The position numbers were made by a program, and so were the translations under genes. A stretch of DNA of 49,050 bases from positions 13,194 to 62,243 of the forward strand of contig NYZC01000003.1 in the NCBI GenBank assembly GCA_002686995.1. The letters are read 5' to 3'. Below, piece by piece: positions 40,623-46,940 of the stretch. The notes below the pieces were generated by a model. The model was not told the DNA's origin. It made no database searches and worked only from the letters and a program-made list of their open reading frames with translations. How positions within the stretch are numbered: position 1 is the stretch's first letter; every line of letters starts with the position of its first letter. The DNA comes from Phycisphaeraceae bacterium. Its GTDB lineage: Bacteria; Planctomycetota; Phycisphaerae; Phycisphaerales; Phycisphaeraceae.

Positions 40623-41927
40623 TCAACCCGCTTCGCCGGCGCCCTCGGCCGCCTTTCTGATCGACGCCACGACCGTTTCCACCGCGCCTTCGGCCGGTTC
40701 GCTCAAGACGGGCAGCGAGATCAGGTTGTCCCATACGCGCTCGGACACGGGCAGGTCGCCCTCGCGGTAGCCGGGGTAGTCGCCTCCCATGGTCGCGGTG
40801 CAGAGCGGTCCCCGACCGTGGCCGTAGATGTCCATGCCGTCCGCGAACAGAGGCAGCCGGTGCAGCAGCGGGTAGGGCGCATCCTGCGCGCCGATTCCCT
40901 CCTGGCGCAGCGCCTCGATGAACCGCTGCTTCGCGACGCCCATCCTGCCGGCATCGTGCATGACGCAGAGCGAGTAGAAGCCCGCTCGCTCGGCGCCGTC
41001 GTGGACGCGGATCGGCTCGAGGCCGTCGATCGACGCGACGGCCCTCTCCACGGCCTCGACGTAGTTGCGGCGCCGCGCGTTCAGCTCGCCCAGATGCCGA
41101 AGCTGCACCGAGGCGATGCCGATGCCGACCGGGTGCGCGCGGAACTTGATACCCAGCCCCAGCGGCTGGAGGTGTGCGTAGTCCGGCGTGACCAGGTCCA
41201 TCCCCGCCATGCGGTTCACCTGGCCGATCAGGCACGCGCGCTCGAAGACGTCGACGTCGTTGGTCGCCAGGGCGCCGCCTTCCCCGGCGCTGACCGGCTT
41301 CGTGCCCTGAAAGCTCCAGGCGCCCGCGTGGCCGATGCCGCCGACGGGCCTGCCCCGGTAAGACGCGCCGTGGGCGTGCGAGCAGTCCTCGATGATCTTC
41401 ACGCCCGTCTCGCGGCTCAGTCGCATCAGCCCGTCCATGTCGCAGACGTTGCCCCAAAGATGCACGGCCACGATCGCTCTCGTGCGCTCGGTGATGCGCC
41501 GGCGGGCATCGTCCACGTCGATCAGGAGCGTCGCGGGATCGATCTCGCAAAACACGGGCCGGGCCATGAGCATCAGTGCCGGCGCGATGGAGCAGATCCA
41601 GTTGCCGGTGGGCGTGATGACCTCGTCGCCCGGCCCGACCCCCACGCCGAACATCGCGCTGTGGAGGGCCGAGGTTCCGTTCATCGTCGTGATCGCGTAC
41701 CGCGCGCCGACGCGGCGGCGCCATTCGGCCTCGAAGTCGCGCACGACCTGCGTTCCCCCCGAAAGCTCGTTGCGCAATGTCATGTCGTACGCGACCTGCG
41801 CCTCGTCCTCCGTCACCTGCCGCCATTGATCGAGCTTGCCCTCGCCTCCGGCGGTCTGGACGAAAACGGGCGGCGCCCCCATGGGCTCCGGGGCGGTCGG
41901 GACGGTCCGGTTCGCTTGATCACTCAT
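40623..41927 (-). CDS. DegT/DnrJ/EryC1/StrS-family aminotransferase (434 aa)
   Basis: A PLP-dependent sugar aminotransferase-type fold: LRNELSGGTQVVRDFEAEWR, YAITTMNGTSALHSAMFGVG, GDEVITPTGNWICSIAPALM, VHLWGNVCDMDGLMRL, KIIEDCSHAHGASYRGRPVG and the active-site segment AWSFQGTKPVSAGEGGALAT, where Lys (about 207) should bind PLP. The motif is well kept, so transamination at a keto-sugar is possible. In catabolic gene sets these proteins are often annotated as aminotransferases but may act as dehydratases or regulators. The ATG at 41927 has GGAA upstream; upstream codons belong to the neighbouring oxidoreductase. The gap to the Gfo/Idh/MocA gene is 16 bp. Together with that enzyme, it could oxidise and then aminate a sugar. 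Confidence 0.83.
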   Translation of the reverse strand: MSDQANRTVPTAPEPMGAPPVFVQTAGGEGKLDQWRQVTEDEAQVAYDMTLRNELSGGTQVVRDFEAEWRRRVGARYAITTMNGTSALHSAMFGVGVGPGDEVITPTGNWICSIAPALMLMARPVFCEIDPATLLIDVDDARRRITERTRAIVAVHLWGNVCDMDGLMRLSRETGVKIIEDCSHAHGASYRGRPVGGIGHAGAWSFQGTKPVSAGEGGALATNDVDVFERACLIGQVNRMAGMDLVTPDYAHLQPLGLGIKFRAHPVGIGIASVQLRHLGELNARRRNYVEAVERAVASIDGLEPIRVHDGAERAGFYSLCVMHDAGRMGVAKQRFIEALRQEGIGAQDAPYPLLHRLPLFADGMDIYGHGRGPLCTATMGGDYPGYREGDLPVSERVWDNLISLPVLSEPAEGAVETVVASIRKAAEGAGEAG

Positions 41928-41943
41928 CGGTCGGTTCCGTTGT

Positions 41944-43143
41944 TCAGCGCCAGGGCTCCAGGTCCACGCGCTGCCCCGTCTCGGCGGACAGGTAGGCGCC
42001 GTAGCCGGTGATGACGATGTCACGCGCCAACGCGCCGCCGCACAGCGGTTCGCGTCCCGACGCGACCGCCTCGCAGAAGTCCTGCATCTGCGCGGGAAAT
42101 CCGTTCGCCCAGTCTTCGTCGGGGTTGGTGAACTGCCACCCCGCCTTCGTCTCCACCTTCTCGCGCAGGTAGGCGTCGCCGAAGACCTCGGGCGCGGGCG
42201 CGTAGCAGAGCACCCCCGTGTTCGGGTTGATGTTGCACTGGAGCACGGCCTTGGAGGCGTAGACGGTGACGACACTGTGAATGCCGCCCAGCGTCATGTC
42301 CGCGGCGCTGATCTGCGCGACCGTCCCGTCGTCGAACGTCACGAGCATCGCGCCCCAGTCCTCGCAGTCGTCCCAGCCCTGCTGGATCCACTTGGGCGAC
42401 TCGTCGCGAAAGCGCTCGACCTCGGTCAGGTTGGCGACCGACGCCACGACGCTGCGGGGACGAATCGGACCGACGCCCCGGCGCTCACCCTCCTGCGCCT
42501 TAAGGTGCAGGGCGACCGAAAGCGGATGGCAACCCTTGTTGAACAGGGAGCCGCCGCCGGAGCTGTTCCACTGCTTGGCGTAGGGCGAGTGCGAGCCCGA
42601 GTGCGCGACCTCGCCGACGATGCGCAGGATCGTCGTGTCCGATTGCGACAGCAGTTCGTTCACCTTCGTCACGCCGGGCGCGTACACCCAGCACTGGGCG
42701 TAGCACAGGATCGTGCCCGCCTCGCACACGGCCTCGATGACCGCGTCGGCGCTGCGGGCGGCCCCCTCCAGCATCGTCCGGCGCGACACCGTCCGGCCGA
42801 TCGGCTCGGCGTCGCCCTCCGCGCCGAAGTAGCCCGTCAGCGGCTTCTCGCAGAGCACGTGCTTGCCCGCCCGCGCCGCCTGGATCGCCATGGGCGCGTG
42901 CAGGCTGTTGGGCACGCACAGGTCCACCAGATCGATCTGCGGATCGGCGAGAAGCTCTTCGTAGCAGCGGTACACCCTCGTGATACCGTGCTGCTCGGCG
43001 AAGGACCGTGCGCTTTCGACCTGCTTCGATGTGACGCCCCCGATCTCGACGTCCAGGCCGACGACGCGCCGGTAGTTCGCCAGATGAAAGCGCGCCGCGA
43101 ATCGCGCCCCCACCATGCCGACCACGACGCGTCCTGAGGCCAT
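41944..43143 (-). CDS. Gfo/Idh/MocA family oxidoreductase (399 aa)
   Basis: A Rossmann N-terminus (VVVGMVGARFAARFHLANYR) has one Gly fewer than the usual GxGxxG, then LADPQIDLVDLCVPNSLHAP and KHVLCEKPLTG with the family EKP motif at about 99-101. The C-terminal alpha/beta domain holds RIVGEVAHSGSHSPYAKQW, SSGGGSLFNKGCHPLSVALH (the G..xxD/H catalytic region, His here), and GAMLVTFDDGTVAQISAADM. These enzymes oxidise sugars or cyclitols with NAD(P). There is no signal peptide and the family is cytoplasmic. TAGGAT lies 6 nt before the ATG; its TAG is the stop codon of the upstream M24 gene, 9 bp away. The substrate is unknown. Confidence 0.85.
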   Translation of the reverse strand: MASGRVVVGMVGARFAARFHLANYRRVVGLDVEIGGVTSKQVESARSFAEQHGITRVYRCYEELLADPQIDLVDLCVPNSLHAPMAIQAARAGKHVLCEKPLTGYFGAEGDAEPIGRTVSRRTMLEGAARSADAVIEAVCEAGTILCYAQCWVYAPGVTKVNELLSQSDTTILRIVGEVAHSGSHSPYAKQWNSSGGGSLFNKGCHPLSVALHLKAQEGERRGVGPIRPRSVVASVANLTEVERFRDESPKWIQQGWDDCEDWGAMLVTFDDGTVAQISAADMTLGGIHSVVTVYASKAVLQCNINPNTGVLCYAPAPEVFGDAYLREKVETKAGWQFTNPDEDWANGFPAQMQDFCEAVASGREPLCGGALARDIVITGYGAYLSAETGQRVDLEPWR

Positions 43144-43152
43144 CGGAGTATC

Positions 43153-44373
43153 CTAGAGGACAAGCACTTCGTCGTCCGTCCGCGTCAAACGCTCGACGCC
43201 CTTCTCCGTGATCGCGAAGTTGTTCTCGAAGATGCACAGCTGCGTCGCCTGCCCGCGGTCGGGGTGGTCGGACACGGCCGGCTCGATTGCGAAGACCATG
43301 CCCTTCGAGAAGGTTTCATCAGAGTCGCGGCGCAGGTCCGGAAGCTCGTGGAGGCTCAGGCCGATGCCGTGGCCGAGTTGGCCGAACCCGCCGGCCGACA
43401 TGTTGGGCCCGAACCCCGCCTTCTCGAACGGGCGCCGGCTGGCGTCGTGCACGTCCCCGATCCGCACGCCCTCGCCCAGCGCGGCTTCCGCATCTTTCTG
43501 GGCGCGGTAGGCCAGGTCGAACAGTTCGGCGATCGGCGGCGGAGGCTTCCCGACGGCGGCGACGCGGATCAGGTCGGCATAGTAACCGTCCACGGTGCAG
43601 CCGCCGTCGACGAGGATGATCGAGCCCTTCTCGACGGTGACCGCGGGCGACGCGGTCGCGTCGCACCAGATGCCGCGGGGCGGCCCGACGGTCACCGAGA
43701 GAAACCCCCGTCCCGTCGCCCCCCGGCGGAACATCTCCACGTAGATGTCCCGGGCGATGTCGCGCTCGCTGACACCGGGGCGGACGCGCTTGAGCGCGTG
43801 CTCGATGGCGTCGCAGGTGATGGCGCACGCCTCGCGATGCTTCTCGATCTCGCGTGGCGACTTGTGCTTCCTGCACTGCCACACCACCGGGGCGCAGGAC
43901 CGCCACGTGACCCCGGGCATCGCGTTCATGAGATCCTCGAGCTGCTTCGGGGTCAGGCCGGGGCGCAGGCTCTCGTCCGATTCGATGCCGATCGTCGCGC
44001 CGTCCAGCCTCTTCTCCGTGAGCACGTCGCGCGCCGCTTCGATGGCGGCGCTGCTCAGATCGATGATCGAGCCGCCCGGCTTCAGGTTCCAGAAGCGGCG
44101 ATCCGCGAACCAGGTGCTGCGGGCGATGCCCTGCAGCGAGTACTGGCACATCACGACCGGCTCCTGCTCCCTCGCGGCGGGCACGATCACGAAGAAGAGG
44201 TTGCACGGGTCCTTGAAGATGTCGGTGAGCGGGCCACCGGCAAAGTATCGAATGTTGTCCTTCTGGGTCAGCAGGATCGCATCGAGCCCGTGCTCGTCCA
44301 TGAGCCGGCGCGCGCGGGACACGCGCTGCTCGTACTCGGAGTCGGGAAACTCGGGGAACTGGGCGACGGACAT
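43153..44373 (-). CDS. M24-family metallopeptidase/Xaa-Pro dipeptidase-like protein (406 aa)
   Basis: A creatinase-type N-terminal domain (LMDEHGLDAILLTQKDNIRY) is followed by the pita-bread domain with metal ligands: VDGGCTVDGYYADLIR (two Asp, near 253-264), GQLGHGIGLSLHELP (His near 337), VFAIEPAVS (Glu near 362) and IFENNFAITEKG (Glu near 384). These are the five dinuclear-metal ligands of M24 aminopeptidase P-type enzymes, so it may cleave Xaa-Pro bonds or an amidine/guanidine-like compound. The start is the ATG at 44373, with AGGAA about 8 nt upstream; the frame continues another 12 codons upstream without a better site. It sits between a pseudopilin gene and an oxidoreductase gene; a role in the sugar pathway is not obvious. 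Confidence 0.86.
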   Translation of the reverse strand: MSVAQFPEFPDSEYEQRVSRARRLMDEHGLDAILLTQKDNIRYFAGGPLTDIFKDPCNLFFVIVPAAREQEPVVMCQYSLQGIARSTWFADRRFWNLKPGGSIIDLSSAAIEAARDVLTEKRLDGATIGIESDESLRPGLTPKQLEDLMNAMPGVTWRSCAPVVWQCRKHKSPREIEKHREACAITCDAIEHALKRVRPGVSERDIARDIYVEMFRRGATGRGFLSVTVGPPRGIWCDATASPAVTVEKGSIILVDGGCTVDGYYADLIRVAAVGKPPPPIAELFDLAYRAQKDAEAALGEGVRIGDVHDASRRPFEKAGFGPNMSAGGFGQLGHGIGLSLHELPDLRRDSDETFSKGMVFAIEPAVSDHPDRGQATQLCIFENNFAITEKGVERLTRTDDEVLVL

Positions 44374-44439
44374 GGCTGCGTTCCTGAAATCCGGCCGCGC
44401 CCCCCCCATGTCGGACTGGCTGGAAACCCGTCGCGGAAC

Positions 44440-45306
44440 CTACCAGTAGTTGAAGGCCGTCCCGTTCGCGTAGTTGGTCTCCATGTCGTCGAAGGCCTTC
44501 CACTTCACGGACGCGTCGTTGCTCGCGACGTTGCCGCCCGCCATCTGATCGAGCGTGAACGTGACCCAGCAGTCCACGGTCGGTCCGCACTCCGCCCAGC
44601 TGAACCAGCTGTTGCCGCCTCCGATCGGATGCGTGCCCCAGACACGGCCGGGCTCAAGGACCGGGTCCGCTCCGATCCGGTCGGCCAGGGTCACCCAGAA
44701 GGGCGGGTCGTCGGGCCGCAGGGGCACGGGCTTGGGATCCAGGGGCGGCGAGACGTACAGGCGGTTGTAATGCGGGTTACCGACGGGCGGATCATCCGGC
44801 GCGCAGCCCGCCGGCTTGGCGTAGCCGATCTCCACTTCGAACCCACTTCCAAAGGTACCCAGCCTTGCCAGGCGCGGGTTCCACATCAGCAGGCGGTTCG
44901 TGACCAGCTCGAAATCATCGCCCATCGGGCAGTAGAACATGGCGGGATTGAACCCCGCATCCAGCCAATATGCCGCCTCGTCCTGCATGTAGCCCAGCAC
45001 ACCGCCGCTCGCGCCCGGGATATTTGGCGGGTAACGGTCGAAGTCTCCCGCGTAGGAGATCAGGGCGATCTGGTGCTGGCGCAGGTTGCTCTGGCACATC
45101 ACGTTGCGGGCCGCAACCTTCGCCCGCTTGACCGCCGGCAGGAGCAGCGCGATCAGCAAGGCGATGATGGAGATCACGACGAGCAGCTCGATCAGCGTAA
45201 AAGCGCCGCGCGCACCGACCGAAACGACAACCGGCGTGAAGGCTCTGCCTTCACGCCGGTGTTCTTCTGTCGTTCCGTCCCGGACGTTACCGAGCCCCTC
45301 GACCAT
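44440..45306 (-). CDS. Pseudopilin-like protein with long leader (DUF1559-type), copy 3 (288 aa)
   Basis: The prepilin segment [20 protein letters not shown] and [20 protein letters not shown] is typical, but it is preceded by an unusually long leader of about 35 residues with a 14-bp hairpin in its coding sequence (45230-45260). The body has [38 protein letters not shown] and a C-terminal [34 protein letters not shown]. It is not a close relative of the other two pseudopilins beyond the helix. I use ATG 45306, which has GGAG about 7 nt upstream; ATG 45312 is the alternative. It lies 18 bp after a PEP-CTERM gene and 66 bp before the M24 peptidase gene, so all may be transcribed together. Confidence 0.78.
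   Translation of the reverse strand: MVEGLGNVRDGTTEEHRREGRAFTPVVVSVGARGAFTLIELLVVISIIALLIALLLPAVKRAKVAARNVMCQSNLRQHQIALISYAGDFDRYPPNIPGASGGVLGYMQDEAAYWLDAGFNPAMFYCPMGDDFELVTNRLLMWNPRLARLGTFGSGFEVEIGYAKPAGCAPDDPPVGNPHYNRLYVSPPLDPKPVPLRPDDPPFWVTLADRIGADPVLEPGRVWGTHPIGGGNSWFSWAECGPTVDCWVTFTLDQMAGGNVASNDASVKWKAFDDMETNYANGTAFNYW
45230..45260. promoter_or_regulatory. 14-bp perfect hairpin inside the pseudopilin leader-coding region
   Basis: ACCGGCGTGAAGGC (45230-45243) and GCCTTCACGCCGGT (45247-45260) pair perfectly around TCT. In the minus-strand mRNA the hairpin begins about 45 nt after the ATG at 45306, just upstream of the codons for the prepilin cleavage site. It is stable enough to act as an attenuator or translation pause. 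On the plus strand it is followed by GTTCTTCTG. Confidence 0.65.
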
Positions 45307-45324
45307 TTCCATTCTCCGTCGTGG

Positions 45325-46044
45325 TCAGCGGCGCCGCCGCCCCGCGACCGCAACCAGACCGACGCCCAGTAATGTCAGGGCGGCAGGCTCGGGGACGGCG
45401 AGCACGTTGTCGTGGTTGGTGATACCGGCGCCCGAATAGATCTGCAAGGCCCCCATCTGATTCAGATTGCTGAACGCCGCCGGAGTACTGAACGCGTTGT
45501 TGTCGAGCTTGGCGCTGACGGTCTGGGCGCCGTAGTCAAGAACTATCGTCAGACGGTGCCACTGGCCTAGCTCGATGCCGTCGGCGCCGGGAATCGCTTC
45601 GATGACGTCGCAACAAACGACACCGGTTGCAGGCTGACCAACAGCTTTCTCGAAGTCGACCAGAACGGGAAACTCCGAGAGATCGCCGTCTCCCGGTCGG
45701 AGGACCGCGCCCATATTCGCGAGCCCGTCAGACGAGCGACCTGCGACTACGTTGAAGTCGTACTCGAACACCTGAACCGCACTCTGGTCGAAGGCACCGG
45801 CACCGGGCAGCCAGAATATGCGGGCCTGGTCACCCAATTGCATCCCCTGGTTCGTGCGTCCGAATGCGGCATCGATCGCTACGGATCCCGCCGTCGCGCC
45901 CCACGTGGGCACCGAGCTGGTATCCCACGGGTTCTCGTCCGGATAACTCGAGAAATCGTCCGAGACCGCGACCGCCCGCGCGAGGTTCGCGCCGATCAGA
46001 GCCGTCGCCAGCCATGCCAATAGAACAACTCTTTTCACTCCCAT
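45325..46044 (-). CDS. PEP-CTERM protein, LamG/concanavalin-like (239 aa)
   Basis: The start ATG at 46044 has AGGAG 7-8 nt upstream and gives a signal peptide (MGVKRVVLLAWLATALIGAN, LARA). The body begins VSDDFSSYPDENPWDTSSVP and shows GMQLGDQARIFWLPGAGAFD, VQVFEYDFNVVAGR and QWHRLTIVLDYGAQTVSAKL, a jelly-roll pattern as in LamG or concanavalin-like glycan-binding domains. The C-terminus AVPEPAALTLLGVGLVAVAG + RRRR is the PEP-CTERM sorting signal. Two adjacent cysteines (VVCCDV) are present. An upstream in-frame start at 46089 would add arginine-rich residues and spoil the signal peptide. It leads a minus-strand series with a pseudopilin gene 18 bp downstream. A role in binding glycan or in the extracellular matrix is likely. 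Confidence 0.85.
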   Translation of the reverse strand: MGVKRVVLLAWLATALIGANLARAVAVSDDFSSYPDENPWDTSSVPTWGATAGSVAIDAAFGRTNQGMQLGDQARIFWLPGAGAFDQSAVQVFEYDFNVVAGRSSDGLANMGAVLRPGDGDLSEFPVLVDFEKAVGQPATGVVCCDVIEAIPGADGIELGQWHRLTIVLDYGAQTVSAKLDNNAFSTPAAFSNLNQMGALQIYSGAGITNHDNVLAVPEPAALTLLGVGLVAVAGRRRR

Positions 46045-46116
46045 TTTTCGTCTCCTATGTTTCTTGCCAGGGTGACCAATGCGCCGCAATTCTGCCTCAC
46101 ACCTCTCCGTGTCGCG

Positions 46117-46183
46117 CCGGCGAACTCCGCCGGACGATCAGCCTTAACCAGCAAATGGTACCCCGGCCGCGCCCTCCAAGCAA
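46117..46183 (-). promoter_or_regulatory. Weak promoter candidate and hairpin upstream of the PEP-CTERM gene
   Basis: On the minus strand TTGCTT (46183-46178), a 17-bp spacer and TACCAT (46160-46155) could be a promoter, about 110 bp before the ATG at 46044. A hairpin CCGGCG-AACTC-CGCCGG (46117-46133) lies between. The rest of the gap 46045-46253 shows no gene. Confidence 0.3.
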
Positions 46184-46253
46184 GAGTCTTCGCGAGGAGG
46201 GGGGCATAAATAGTTTCAAATGACGCGATTACGACCCCTGGGGCCGCATGGGC

Positions 46254-46784
46254 CTACGACCCTTCCCAAGCCCGGCTGGCCTGATCGATGCGCCGAATCA
46301 GCTTTCTCAGCGTGTCGTCCAGCGTGTGCGCCACGTCGTCCGCCAGCTTCTCGGGTTGCTCTAGACCCACGGAGCTCATGACATACGTGGGCGCAAAGAA
46401 CTCCCGGTCGAGACGTTTGACCTTGATAGGCTGACGCAGCAGGAGCGTGACCGTGTAGGCCACCGGACCGGGAGCCGTCGGATCGGCAACGGTCATGATG
46501 CGGCATTCAACGCTGGGCGCCCTCTCGTCGTCGCTCAGCCCCAGACCGAGATCCCGCACGCCGCGCTTCATCTGGCTGCTCACCGAGTCGACGGTGACGC
46601 CTCGGGCGCGCAGTTCCTCCGGCAGCTTCCTGACCATCACGTTCAGCGCCTTCAGCTTCGCGAGCGTGCCCACCGAATCGTCGGCCACGATCGGGCGCGG
46701 CACCATCGGCGCGGCGCAGACAAGGCTCCCCAGTGCGATGGCCAAGCCATAAGCAGCGATGCATCGAAGGTGCTGCAGGTCCAT
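46254..46784 (-). CDS. Small exported protein of unknown function, family shared with 20183-20731
   Basis: With ATG 46784 the protein has a signal peptide (MDLQHLRCIAAYGLAIALGS, LVCAA). The body includes LNVMVRKLPEELRARGVTVD, VECRIMTVADP, YTVTLLLRQPIKVKRLDREF, FAPTYVMSSVGLEQPEKLAD and ending VAHTLDDTLRKLIRRIDQA. The order and spacing of VTLxLRQP, R.xR, PTYV and the final TLDxxxxxxL helix match the protein at 20183-20731. Both may be periplasmic or lipid-bilayer-associated, with no known partner. A GTG at 46823 is also in frame but weaker. It is divergent from the DUF4838 lipoprotein gene at 46941, with 156 bp between. Confidence 0.7.
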   Translation of the reverse strand: MDLQHLRCIAAYGLAIALGSLVCAAPMVPRPIVADDSVGTLAKLKALNVMVRKLPEELRARGVTVDSVSSQMKRGVRDLGLGLSDDERAPSVECRIMTVADPTAPGPVAYTVTLLLRQPIKVKRLDREFFAPTYVMSSVGLEQPEKLADDVAHTLDDTLRKLIRRIDQASRAWEGS

Positions 46785-46807
46785 GCTCAGGTTCCCGAGT
46801 TGAAGGT

Positions 46808-46835
46808 TTGCACGACTCAGCACGCATTGTATAAC
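46808..46835 (+). promoter_or_regulatory. Promoter candidate for the DUF4838 lipoprotein gene
   Basis: TTGCAC (46808-46813), a 16-bp spacer and TATAAC (46830-46835, 5 of 6 to TATAAT) lie about 105 bp before the ATG at 46941. The -35 match is weak. Confidence 0.3.
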
Positions 46836-46940
46836 GTCGCATGGACAGGTTGCCGGGTGCGTAACCTCTGACCGGGGGCCGCATTAACGCGATTTCTTCC
46901 CGAGGCGACAACGGCACACCGTTTTCGAGTGAGACCCGGC

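Noticed and set aside
43264-45372. 702-codon plus-strand frame antisense to the M24 peptidase and pseudopilin genes
   Set aside because: Antisense of two well-supported genes with complete metal-binding and prepilin motifs.
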